Assembly: GCA_905250125.1 (NCBI GenBank)
Contig: CAJNOL010001198.1
Location: 7,394 to 71,393, forward strand
DNA length: 64,000 nucleotides
Reading direction: 5' to 3'
From: Rotaria sordida
Taxonomy: Eukaryota; Rotifera; Eurotatoria; Philodinida; Philodinidae
Positions 41,581-53,077 of this stretch are shown here, one piece after another. A program made the translations under genes and the position numbers. Position 1 is the first letter of the stretch; each line of letters begins with the position of its first letter. Below the pieces are notes generated by a model that was not told where the DNA came from, did not search any database, and saw only the letters and a program-made list of their open reading frames with translations.

Positions 41581-41928
41581 GATCGCATCATTGCCGATAG
41601 TGAAACAATAGATCATAGCATAATTCAAGCGTTCATACATGATTTCTTTAGTTAAATATTGAGGTATATCAAGAGTAAAGAAACATGTGTGAGATTCTAG
41701 AAGAGAAATAAAATGATTAAATTCAGCATTAAAGTACAATCTGAAATATTCTTTTGAAGTATCTAGGATTTCCATATGAACTATCAATTTCATGAGAGAT
41801 TCGATAGAATTATCACAGAAACTTCTTTGGTACATCTTGATCATATTCTCTTGACAGTAAAACGTTGTAATCGGGCTATTTTTGATCTGATTTCTAATGC
41901 AAAAGTGACTGAATATAGCTAAGCTCAT
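41572..41928 (-). pseudogene. HECT ubiquitin-ligase C-terminal fragment
   Basis: A 118-codon frame ends with LLESHTCFFTLDIPQYLTKE followed by IMYERLNYAM. This is the HECT catalytic-loop pattern (small-HTCF-x-x-L-x-L-P-x-Y-x-S/T-K-E-x-L-x-x-R-L), including the thioester-forming Cys. The N-terminal part (SFCDNSIESLMKLIVHM and upstream) is not clearly HECT. A stop lies three codons before the first Met, next to an acceptor-like TATTTAG, so it could also be a last exon; no upstream exons were recognised. The stop is supplied near the family A element end. Best read as a relic. Confidence 0.5.
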
Positions 41929-42501
41929 AGATGACTAAATACCAGATTATGACCTTGAATTGTAGCACAATCATATTTCTTTTTTTTAACATCGACAAAA
42001 AACATCAGATAAGATATTAAACAAATTTTCAGTACAATCATGTGCCATGATGGATATCGATTTCTTTCAAAGATTCATCTAGAATTCGGTATTGGAAAAA
42101 AATGAATTTGACATTTTTTCTCTATCAGATGGTAAATATCGGATTTTCAATAAACTTACTTGGAAGATCATGATTTACATTATCTGTTGTATCCACTCGA
42201 GTTATTGTAAAACTCGTGCAAAACTATTCATCTCTGTTTAGTAATATACTTCATCTCAAACAAATATTAAAAAAATTTTTTGCTATTCTTCACTAAATAT
42301 CTCGCTTCAAACAGTCCAAAATCATTCGATATGTGATAAAATTGCACTATGATTACTGTAATTTGTATGACGTTTTAATATTTCAATATTGATATAAAAT
42401 ATTACTTATATTTGTGGTGACAGAATGAAAAACTTCTAATTTAATTTTAATTTTTTATGGTTTATGTTTGGATTTAATAAATTTTTTTAAATATAAATTG
42501 A

Positions 42502-43167
42502 TCACCTTTGATCCGAAGTCTGTTGTAGGATTCGTTTAGCTTCAGCAATGAGATTATCCAATAGTTTTCGATGCTCAGTGCTTGGATGATGTTGATGTGA
42601 TGCATCTAGTGGTTTGTCATGTTGGACAGCCTTCTCTGCAAGGTTATAAGCATATTCAAAGTATTTCAAAGCAGATGCAGGATTGTCAGTTAACAAGTTT
42701 CTTCCTTCTTCGATCAATTTCTTACTCATATCTCGACCGAGTCTGATCAATAAATCAGTCTCAAAGTCAAACATTAATAATTCCAAACCATTATCGAGAC
42801 ATTCTTGAGCCCATTCGCAGTTTTTTGCAATGTCACCACAAAATATATAATAACATTCAAGTTGTAAACTTCTTTGAATTATTATTGGAATAATCTCTTT
42901 GCCGAATGTTGCAGATGAAATATATATTACTTTTTTGAAAGGAAGATTGATCTCAATTAATTGTAATGCATCTTCTATGTTGGTTGCAAATGAGATCGGA
43001 GCTCCATATTCACGAATATTACAAATGAGATCGTCTATGGGATCATGTGGGACGGCTGATGCTTCCATCAGTCCCATTTGGAACTCATTTTTCATATTGC
43101 GGCAATAATCGGGTGAGCCAATGTGAGCATCTAACCAGACGATTGTATATGCTGAGCCCAGAGCCAT
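42502..43167 (-). CDS. Single-exon protein of the bdelloid ADP-ribosyltransferase-associated type, 221 aa
   Basis: An intact frame from ATG 43167 to TGA. The N-terminal about 150 residues look like a Rossmann-type alpha/beta domain: YTIVWLDAHIGS, a region with INIEDALQLIE-like helix, KKVIYISSATFGKEIIPIII, then YYIFCGDIAKNCEWAQE. I recall this IVWLD...SG.hG..IVP...YIFC pattern as the N-terminal module of large rotifer proteins that carry an arginine ADP-ribosyltransferase domain and TPRs; no such domain is present here. The C-terminal part NPASALKYFEYAYNLAEKA is helical and TPR/MIT-like, followed by a His/Pro-rich stretch and a charged helix. No signal peptide or membrane segment. Start chosen as the first Met before IVWLD. 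Whether it is a stand-alone gene or a truncated family member is unclear; no reaction can be assigned. Confidence 0.6.
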   Translation of the reverse strand: MALGSAYTIVWLDAHIGSPDYCRNMKNEFQMGLMEASAVPHDPIDDLICNIREYGAPISFATNIEDALQLIEINLPFKKVIYISSATFGKEIIPIIIQRSLQLECYYIFCGDIAKNCEWAQECLDNGLELLMFDFETDLLIRLGRDMSKKLIEEGRNLLTDNPASALKYFEYAYNLAEKAVQHDKPLDASHQHHPSTEHRKLLDNLIAEAKRILQQTSDQR

Positions 43168-43934
43168 TTATGAATTCTACTCTTACTTTAAATAGATTGA
43201 TGTGCGCACTGGTAGTTCTTTTGTGAAGCAACCTCACATTAATGCATACTTTGTACCGTATTATTGGGCGTGCAAAATATGTCAGAACGGAGAAAAAATA
43301 ATCATTTCTCAAGCGTTGAATAGCTACAGGAGAAGAAAAAAAAATATTTGCTTGAGTACGGTATTACTTGGAAATTTCCAACTCACATCGTTATCATTTC
43401 TTCTCTATAGTCATCTACCTTTAACAACAATTGTGAATAGTAAGTAAGAACGAGTTTGGTTCTAATTTGTCGAAATTCGGCCATGGATATGGAATGTAAA
43501 TAGATGTCAGTGTTGATGAATAGAAAAAAGACATGGATAGCCACATCCTTGACCTATACCTACACTCTTCCTCTTCCTATTAAATAAAAATTCAAAATAA
43601 ACAAAAAAATTATCCATGCAATCAAAAATATTTTGTCATAAGTCTAAGAAGTACACTCAACTAGATTAGTTATCTGTTCATAAAACAGATCGCAATTCTA
43701 TAAAAATGTGTTTTATTTTAAAATTGAATTGAATTCATCGGAAAGGTGAATAACTACTTTATCTCATTCCGGTACTTCTTTTTATGTTCTTCTAAACAAG
43801 ACAAAAAGAAAAAATATGGAATTGTGTTGAGAATATTTGTATACGAGTTTGGTTCGTTGCTAGTTGAATTTGTAGATTATTGAATTTGATACGTTTTAAT
43901 TGACAACACTCATGATCATCATTTGTTTCATTGT

Positions 43935-44165
43935 TTTGTTTTTATTGTTGATCAGATAATGGAATTTTAGGTATACTTCATGATTCTTCGATTAACATTA
44001 ATTCATCATCAATTATGGCGACATTAACAACATTTATTGTTGTTAAATTTGGAGAACTTTATGCTGTGGTTAATAGATTCGATAAAGTCATATTACTTGA
44101 ATCTGTTGTAGAAAGATTTGGTACACTTACATTAATATTATTCTCTCATCTATATTTTAGAAAAT
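43935..44165 (-). pseudogene. Possible decayed coding fragment
   Basis: On the minus strand the frame reads VPNLSTTDSSNMTLSNLLTT, stop, then NVVNVAIIDDELMLIEES, stop, SIPKIPLSDQQ, stop. Composition looks like protein rather than random AT-rich DNA, and all three interruptions are single stop codons. No family recognised. Confidence 0.2.
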
Positions 44166-44495
44166 AAAAAATATTTTGTTGTAAAGAAGATTGAAATTTA
44201 AAGAGTATACATACGATATAATGCGTTGTTCAGAACATTTTGAGTATTTCATAATTTGACAAAAACAAAAACGTCTTTGTTTGAGCTAAAACTTTCGAAT
44301 TAATGAGTTGAAATTCCTAATAATATTTCGCGATCTCAAATAGACTTAATTAGGCATGCATCAAGTCCGAAGTTTTGAATTCATTCTAATATTGACAAAA
44401 AAGTCAGGCATTCATAGACATATTGTTGTTTTTATGAATGTTTTTTCATTTCATTCTTTTGTTTCTCACTATGTCTTTATAGAATACTCTGATAC

Positions 44496-44558
44496 AAGGG
44501 TGTGGGTGTGGATGTAAGTGTTGGTCTTTTTGGTAAACACTCACATCCACACCCAAAA
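44496..44558. repeat. GT-rich telomere-like hairpin
   Basis: GGGTGTGGGTGTGGATG on the left faces CATCCACACCC on the right. The 19-bp arms 44504-44522 and 44536-44554 pair with one mismatch across a 13-bp loop. Units resemble TGTGGG. One of several similar hairpins in the window. Confidence 0.7.
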
Positions 44559-46577
44559 CGGTTGATAATCCAGAGAGGAAGATGGAAAGTAGGAAACTGG
44601 AAAGTGATCTCAGTCCTGCGAGATCGAGATGAAAAGTTTGACTTCCACCAGGACCGGAAGTGGGACCTATAACTATTCAAGCTGTAGAAAAAACTTTATA
44701 GTGAAAGCAATGGGAAATTTATACTAGAGCTGCGACTAGTATCAATAAACAGTTTTGAGTGGCACCGAGACTAGAAAAAATTTTAATCTGGATATAAAAG
44801 AGATGGTTCTGCAGCTTCCTAATGAAAAGTCTCTTGTTCTACTGTCACGGGCTTCGCGCTCACACTGTATTTTCTGTTTTCTCCTTCCTCTATTGCATCT
44901 GTTTACTATTTTATCCTAAATTTCATATAGATCATTATTCTTTTTATTCTTTTTCCTCAATATGATATCATTCATTTCTTCTTACGAGGCCATCTTTCTT
45001 CAATGTGATACTTTTCGATCATATCGTCATCTCTTTGTTATGTTCGTTTTCTATCTTGTTAATCCTGGACATGTGTGATGATATATATATATATGCGCAT
45101 TTTTCTCCAGTCTAATATAGGTCTAGTGGTGTGTGCGTACGTCTTCATATTGAAATAAAAGCAAAAAAGGTCCCAAAGGAATTTATTCTCTAATACCTAC
45201 CATCAGACTGTATGGGTGTGACCAAGTCTCAAATTGAAGATGTTGAAATTATGCAATGATAATTCATCATTGACTTTTATTTTTTATTGTTCAAAATTAG
45301 AAAAATTTATTATGAAAATCGACTATTATTGATCGTTTCATATTTGAAAATAAAACCATTACAGAGTTAAGATTGTGATATATGAGTTGTTGTAAGTAGT
45401 CGAACAACAACAATCTATAATTATTGTTGAACAGAATTTATAAAAGTAGCTTCAAATCAAAGAAATTTTATACATTGACAAGCGATCCTATAATAAAACA
45501 ATAATTGATCTTGAACTTTAATGTAGTATTCCACCATGGCAACATATTGCTTTATTGCATTGGATAAATTAGATCGAATTCCTGTGGGATCGCATTCTGT
45601 TTGATTCGATACAGTTTTTGTAATAATAATTCAAGTATGAGTTAAACATGATGATCCTAATAATTTGGTGACATTGTATAATATTAATGTCATCTGATCC
45701 ATCGATCTTCTTGTCAATATCGAATGGAAATCGGTGCGGGTCTGCATGAAATTAATATCTGTACCTACATCCGCATCTCTGTGTAATGTTGTTCTTTCGA
45801 CTTTATTTCGAAGAGTGTGAGTGTGTGTATATGGATATAAATATTAATCACACGCAGACGTATACTCAGCCACATCTACATTCAATTGAATTTTAATGCA
45901 ACGAAAATTCAGGCAGTAGAATTGTAACCAGTAACATTTTTAAATTCGGTTTAATCAACTGCGTGCCACTAGAACCAGTTGATTACATAAATTCAAACTT
46001 GTCTGTGAAGATCTCCTCAACATAGCACTTCAAAACTATATCGGAATGATGACAAAGACCTAGGATTCGATTTTTTATTTGTTGGCAAAAAAGAACGTGT
46101 GGATTGATATAAAATTCATAGTATTCTTCGAAGCTAAGTCCATGTGACCTTAAAGATAAATCTCACCGAATTCAGTTCAATGACGATAACCTCATACTGA
46201 GAACAGAATAAACCTGCAACACCATTAGAACATAGGATCTTGAAAGTCGGTTCGATAAATGGCGTATATGAATGCACAAATTCTTTCCTATGCGGAAGCA
46301 TAACTTTAACTAGTATAATACAAGAACTCTTGAGACATTCATCGATTGACTCGTTAATAAAAAACAACTGTAATTTCTGATGAATCTATTGAACGATTAA
46401 AGAAGCGTATTGAAAAATTCTATGACATATATATTTATTATTAATTCATTGTCAATTAAAAATCAAAAAACTTCTATTAAAAAACTTCTAGGAGGTTAGA
46501 GGTTTAATTCGATACAAACTACAAGTCTAGTTCTCGACCAAAATAAGTTGAATTTACTGCGGTCAAACATATTCTGT

Positions 46578-48556
46578 TCAATCAGCTGCTGTCTGTATGC
46601 ATGCTGCTTTCTCTTCGCCATTTTTATCAAGTAGCAATGTTTCAATCTTGTCACCAATACCTAGGGAGCAGTAGAAAAGAATAATAAATAGAATAGCTTA
46701 ATACAATCATATACCCATTGAATATACATCGTTAAGGACAATTTTCTGATATAGAGATGATGAAAAAATATTTTCATTCGACGATTTTTCAGCAACTTCA
46801 GCACCTAATTTCGAATAGATTCTTAATTCACTTCCTGGCTTAAGTTGAAGTCCATCAGGTAGTATATACTGAAGTACCACCTTTGAATCAACACGTCGTA
46901 CCAGCTGCCATCTCGAAATATCGATAGTTGTATTCGTCGACTGATTCGTCAAACAAATGTGTGTACTATCGAAAGGACATTCTTTTACCAAAAGAAAAAA
47001 AAAAGTATCAATCAGATTTTTTTCACCCTCGCTCTCTCTCTTCTTCAACTTGACGCTTACCAATGTTAATCGTTCCATGACATTGAATTTCTACAACGTA
47101 TGTTCTTTTTGTTATAATTGTAGTTTCGACGACATTCTTTAGTTGACATTTACCCAATATATGACGATAAATAATAATTTCACTTTCTAAGAAATTCTTT
47201 CTAGAAATATTATATACAAAGAAAATTGAATACTTGGTTTCAATCAGCATCAAATTTTCTAACCTTCGTTGGATTTCTTCGACACTACTAACCATTGCCA
47301 TGATACTTTCATATAAATATTGTAATTCAGTCGTTTGTGCTTCAAATTTTTCATTATGTTGAATTTGAATCGTTTTCAAATTGGATTCTAATTCAGCTTT
47401 AAGAAACAAAAACAAAAAAAAACGTTTTCTTAAGAAAGAATTAAGAGAAGAGAGGATATCATATTTTACTCACAGTATGTTGCTTCTGATTTCATTAGAA
47501 TTTCTTTTTCATAGGAATGTTTCTTCTGTACTTCTTCATATTCACTCTGAACTTTTTCTAGAATCTTTACATGTTCTACATGCTCAGCTTGTTGATACTC
47601 TGTTATTTTTTCTGATTCGATTTGTATTTCCTTGCTTTTCTTTTCATAAAACAAGATTGTTTCTTGATGAATTGTTCTATATAATAATTCGAAATCATGA
47701 CGTATTTTCTTAATAATCTCTACCCATTCAAGCTTCCAGAATTCAGCAAAATCAGTCATATCCACTGAAAAATAAGTGAATTTTCTAGAAGTAAAAGAAA
47801 AAATTTCTCAATGAAAAGAAGAAAATAAACAATGTATACTTATTGTGGTACATACGTATATAATTTTTTTGAAAATTCAATTTGAGTTTTTACCATTTGC
47901 ATACTGATTTTTAATTCCTTTGTTTGTTTCTTCAAAAGAGACCAATCACTGGTCACTTTCAAATACTTTTGGAATGTATCTTTACATTCTACACGAAAAC
48001 TTCCAACTCTCTGTTCTAATTCTGTATATGATTTACGTAGATCGATAAGAGCAGATGAAGATTGTTTCAATTCTTGTTCTAATTTTAATCGTTGTTCATC
48101 GATTGATTGTGTTTCAAACTGAAGCATTTCCTCGTATATTTTACTTTGCAATTGAAAGAGTTCGATTTCTGATTCGTAACTAACTTTATCGTAGTTAAAT
48201 TTTATAATATTAGTCTGTACATGATTATGTTCATCAGTTTGTATACCAGTAATTCTATTAATGAACACTTGTTGTCGTAAATTGAACAGTTTTGTCATAT
48301 ATTGTGAATTTTGTAATTCTAATTGATGAGCACGATCAACGATCAAACGCAATTCTTCGTTCAATTCAGTTAGTGCATGTCTTTCATATTGATTCTCTGC
48401 ATTCAAATCAGTTTTCAATTGTTGGATTTTGACGGTCGTTGACGAAATTTCATGAAAACCATAATTAGAGTGCTCTTCAAGAGAACTGCCTGTAATAATT
48501 GATTTAGAATGTGTCATGTTATTCTCATCACTAATGACGGGAGAATCTGAAGCCAT
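46578..48556 (-). CDS. Intermediate filament protein with lamin-tail domain, 5 exons, about 565 aa
   Basis: Structural coiled-coil protein. Exons in transcription order: 48556-47856, 47784-47474, 47396-47061, 46981-46715, 46660-46578. The head ends near residue 37. A long rod has heptad-rich stretches (LNEELRLIVDRAHQLELQNS in coil 1; FAEFWKLEWVEIIKKIRHDF at the start of coil 2) and the rod-end signature LESEIIIYRHILGK, matching the IF consensus LExEIxxYRxLLEG. The tail is a lamin-tail domain: IGECPFDSTHICLTNQS, SRWQLVRRVD, LPDGLQLKPGSELRIYSK, IGDKIETLLLDKNGEEKA. There is no CaaX box and no basic nuclear signal in the linker, so a cytoplasmic protostome-type IF is more likely than a lamin. Exon 3 contains a 33-bp in-frame stretch (about 47204-47236) that begins GT and ends AG; removing it restores ETKKNFLESEI. 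An acceptor-like TTATTATAG lies 2 bp before the ATG. Confidence 0.85.
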
Positions 48557-48781
48557 TTCTATAATAAAAAAATCTTTTGGGAAAGAGAAAATATTAAAAA
48601 AATATCAAGGATTCTTCATCAGAATAGGAGCCGGACAGTAACAGAAAAATCGAAACACTACATTTCTGTAATTTGATGTCTTTCTCTACTATATATATGT
48701 ATACACATCACGTGTCATGTTCTCTTCGACCTCTAAGAATAATGGCTAGCGCAATGCTAAAAAAAACCAGAAAGAACGTTA

Positions 48782-49880
48782 AAATGAAAGGACGAGTGGC
48801 GGTAAGGTCACTTTTCTGACCAAAATATTTTCAAGAAATATATATAGGAGGACAACCAGTTTGACATGAACTACAAATGTGGTATAGTCATTTCGTTCGA
48901 AATAACATTCGGGTTTTTAACTCCTGCATTCGTCCCCATAGGGTTAGAAAAAATGTTTTTTTTTTCAAAATTTATTTTTTTTTACAAGTAACTAGAGTTA
49001 TCAAATCGACTATGCTGATCACGAATATCACTATTTCAAAATTCAAAAATATAGCTCGGAGGAGTAACTCGATTCTTACTTATACCCTGATTTTATAGCC
49101 TAAATTGAGTTTTTGACCCTTCTCTTGGAGATACTAACCTATAAGATGTACAGAAAAGTGTTTTTTGATGAAAATTCAATGGCTCTATTTAAATCAGAAC
49201 GAATAGAGTTTATTAGAAATGTATGATTGTTTATAACAGCGAAATACGATCAGGATGATGATAAACTTAACAATAGATACATTCCTTTTTACCGTCAATT
49301 CTAGTGTCCTGAATAGTTTTGAACATAAGTGAGACTATATCAGTTCGATGCAGTTTTTTATACTCTATCAAAATTTGAAATTGAATTTAAGAAATGAAAA
49401 GAGATGTCTATGTTCAATTTATCATCATCCTGGTTGTATTTCGCTGTTATAAATAATTGTGCATTTCCAATGAATTTTATTCATTTTGATTTAAATAGAG
49501 CCATTGAATTTCCATCAGAAAACAACTTTTTGTACATTTTATAGGTTACTATCTCCAACAGTATGGTCAAAAACTCAGTTTAGGCTATTAAATCAGGATA
49601 TAAGTGAGAATCGAGGTACTCCTCAGAGCCGTATTTTTGAATTTTGAAATAATGATATTCGTGATCAGCATAGCCAATTTGATAGCTTTAGTTACTTGTA
49701 AAAAATAAATTTTGAAAAAATAAAATTTTTTCGTAATCCTGTTTGGACAAGAGTGCCGGGATCAAAAACCCAATTGTCATTTTGAATCTTGTAGCCCATG
49801 TCAAACTGGTGATCCTCCTATATATATTTCTTGAAAATATTTTTGTCAAAAAAGTGACCTTATCGCCACTTGTCTTTATT
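48782..49880. repeat. Long foldback, arms about 500 bp
   Basis: The left half from 48782 and the right half ending near 49880 are reverse complements for almost 0.5 kb. Paired blocks include GTGGCGGTAAGGTCAC/GTGACCTTATCGCCAC, GACTATGCTGATCACGAATA/GTGATCAGCATAGCC, GGCTCTATTTAAATC/ATTTAAATAGAGCC and AGCGAAATACGATCAGGATG/CATCCTGGTTGTATTTCGCT. The loop is about 130 bp near 49280-49410. Reading frames inside it are mirror images and not coding. Confidence 0.85.
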
Positions 49881-52800
49881 GTCAACATGTTGTTGTAGGG
49901 GTATATTGTCGAAAGAAAGAGGACAGTGCAAACGTATAGTTGTTCTTCTTCACTGTCACTGCCAATGTATGGTTTCTGTTCACTTTAATGAAAACCTACA
50001 TGAGGTGAAAAGAGAAAGTTATCAGGTATCAATGAACGCAAAAAAATTCTCTGGCATGCCCTTCTTCCAGTGAGTTATTGTGAATTATATAAATCACGCT
50101 TTTAATCCATATGTGACCACTGGGTGTATGCAGATTTGTTTGAAGACTGGGCAGCTATGGGCAATGCTAGGTCTAACTAAATCATCATCGCTTCCAACTA
50201 TGTTATCTTATTCAACGACTTAGATACTTCATGCTTTGTCCTTGTTCCGCTTCGCTTGTTTACTCTCAACATGAAGTTGTATAAATTCACTCATTTTTTA
50301 GAATTTCAAAGAATGAGGGGGAACATTAATAGAACACATTTATTGTTTCTCGCTTCATTTCTTTTTTTGTCATTTAGATAAATGTTACAAAACTGAAGAA
50401 TCGAGCATTTCATCCATAGGCATGGGTTGTCACTTCATAGAAATAGAGAATGGAAAGCAATTATTCTTTTCACCATTGAAGATACTCAAGTTCTGAGCTT
50501 AAGAATTGGAAAACTAAAACAATGAGACCTAGCTCGTGGAACGCGAAATTTTTTTCACTCGCAAGAGTATCAAAAAGGAAAAGTCAAATTCTAGAACTTA
50601 TTCTCTGGAAATCTGGCAGTAGGAGAGTGCATATTCTCAGTTTATTCTTGCCTGCATAGAATCATTGGGCTGCATCATGTCCCTACGAATTCTTTGCAAT
50701 TTATTTCCATCACCATTTTTTATGAGCAATTTTCAAAGACTCTCCCGAAAACTTCGACGACACTTTCTGAAGGGTGGATGGGTGTGAGTGTGGGGTGTTG
50801 GTGTGGGTGTGTGGTATGTGTTATCACTTCATCAATACTCACACCCACCCACACACTAAGTCCAGTCAAAACACAACTTTCGATTATTGCTGATAGATCA
50901 GATTAAGTTGTAAATTTATGAATTAATCGTGCTTGCAAGACATGACTCTTAATGATGAAATTTCGACAATACATGTTTATCTTTATCAAAATATGACAGT
51001 GCAGAAACTAATTGATTCGAATGCGCATACTTCAACGATTTCAAGTCACGACTCATTTGAATATTATTTTAGGTTTTAGCGCGTGTAAAGAAAACCCTTG
51101 GAAAACTATGTCAATAAAATAGCACGCTGCTTCAAAAACCGGCCATTTCAAAAATGAGCCTGTATGGCTAGAGCCTTCATCAGCATAATACTCATACAAC
51201 ATCTCAAAAAAATCCATGTTATGGGCAGAATACATTGCTTAGAGAACCAAGAAGTTCTTATTCCCGTACATGTCGTAATTTCAGATTAGTTGTTGTTAAA
51301 CACTATGGCAACGTTCATGTGCTTCGATCCAGAAGGTTTTATCAAGGATTGACCTACTTCTACACAAGAAATAAATCTCGAAAAACTGATAAAAGATATT
51401 GAGGAAGTCAGTAAATGATCAAGACAATGAAAACTCCTACATCGTTTCACGTTTCTATACATACCTTTATTTGCTCGATTTACACAAAGAACAATGTCGT
51501 CGTTAGATGAAAAACCAAAAGTGATTTTATGTTTGCTTGTACATAACAGCAATCTTTTTTTTTCTTCTCACTGTTTCTTGATCACCATTGTGCCCATCAA
51601 TATTGAATTTCAGAATCTTGTTAATGTTTCTTCACAGAATCACCAATCAGATTTTGTGATTATACTACAACTCGCATTGTGGGGACAAGGTTGTTTCATA
51701 TAAACAATAAATGAAATTTTTTTCAAGGGGAGTAGCTGCTCAACACTTGTATGACTTTCTCTTATTTGATTATTGTTCGGATGAAAACTTAAATCAATTG
51801 TCATACTGCTAACTAACTTCAGATGATGAGATTTTTTTGTGGTTAAGTCATGAGAAGGCGTCTTTTTTTCATCGTACATATTTTTTGCTCTATTCCTGAA
51901 GTAATTTTGTATTTGCAAAATAAATTTCTTCAAGTATAGATGACTTGTTTGTTCAACCTTGAAAATGAATTCTTTTGTTCGACTGCATCAATAATACAAG
52001 ACGCGGAGCAAACATTTTTCTGTAGCTGTTCATCATAATAGTAAGAGTTGTTAACTTGGTTCACAATTAATGAATAGAGACCATAGTATGATAACAGAAT
52101 ATTAGTAGAGTATAACCAATATAATCCAGCTTTCTTTTTCTGTAGACCATGTTAGTCAAAATGCTGCTATGCTGTCAACTGGAGTTGTTGGTCTGAGTGC
52201 TCAGATGAATCTCACACAGCGATATGGAAAGGCAGAATTACATACCGACAACTACAACCATACTTACACCCACACCTAGAACAAAGACCCATTGTTGAAG
52301 ATTGTGGCTATTTTTGTACTGTCAAAGTGTATAGATTTGTAAAGAGTACATTTCAAAGTATCTAGCCAATATCTTTTGTAACGGTTTATCATGCAATATC
52401 CTATAGGAGTTGCAAAATAAATAATCCAATGCGCCTATTTTCATTCAGCAAAAAATAGATTAGAAGTGATAACATATTTTATCGCCTATAATCAATAGAC
52501 TTTCTTCAGTGACGGCGAATCATCGTTGCATGCCTAAGTTTAATACGTCAAAATGTGCATTTTTTAGGCATAAAAACATCATCATCTTCGTTACACGTCT
52601 GACTGAATATTAGTCACTGCAGAATTTCACGAAATAAACTTTTCAAATTACTGTGTAAATCATGTATACCCTAGATTCAATGAAAATCGTGACAGGTCAC
52701 TACGAAAGAAGTTTCTATTGAACCTCATATTTCAAGGAGAGATTTTGTTAAGATAAAAGAATGCTTTTTGAAGAATTATTAAAAAGTTATAAAAAGCTAT

Positions 52801-53077
52801 TAGGTTACCTTTGCTTCAGTTGTTCGATGCAAAAAATATAGATGGGAGAATTCACTTTTTGTCTGTCCTTTTACTCACTCGAAAGCGAAAAATAATGTAC
52901 GATTATTGTTTTGTATGATTTTGCATTGTCAAAGGTCGTCCAAAAGTATTGCAAAACTTACCGACAATCAATGGTAGAGTTCCCTGAGGCAGTTCAGATC
53001 AAAAACTCAAAAATTTCATTTTGTTTTCGCTCGTTTTCAGGCATTTTACATCATCAAGTGCTAATTTTTGGATCATA
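49881..53077. other. Intergenic region, no gene supported
   Basis: 3.2 kb. It contains a GT-rich hairpin (50771-50860), a single ACACCCACACC motif near 52266-52280 and two minus-strand frames (51286-51552, 51640-51933) that look somewhat protein-like but match nothing I know and lack a splice framework. The remainder is featureless. Confidence 0.45.
50771..50860. repeat. GT-rich telomere-like hairpin
   Basis: The left side GGGTGGATGGGTGTGAGTGT continues into GGTGTTGGTGTGGGTGTGTGG. The right side ACTCACACCCACCCACACAC (50838-50857) pairs with it. This is the longest GT-rich run in the window, with TGTGGG-like units on one strand. Confidence 0.7.

Larger units (their letters stand above)
43168..46577. 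other. Intergenic region with GT-rich hairpins and coding debris
   Basis: 3.4 kb without an intact gene. It holds possible minus-strand debris at 43935-44165, GT-rich telomere-like motifs near 44496-44558 and 45811-45880, a (TA)n tract near 45079-45094, and the 3' flank of the intermediate-filament gene including AATAAA on the minus strand near 46430. A 77-codon minus frame at 46134-46367 has no recognisable family. Confidence 0.5.

Noticed and set aside
44477..44680. 67-codon minus frame across the GT-rich hairpin
   Set aside because: The frame exists because of the CA-rich repeat; no family resemblance.
51286..51933. Adjacent minus-strand frames resembling a gene
   Set aside because: Composition is somewhat protein-like, but there is no domain, no consistent phase between them and no start or splice context.
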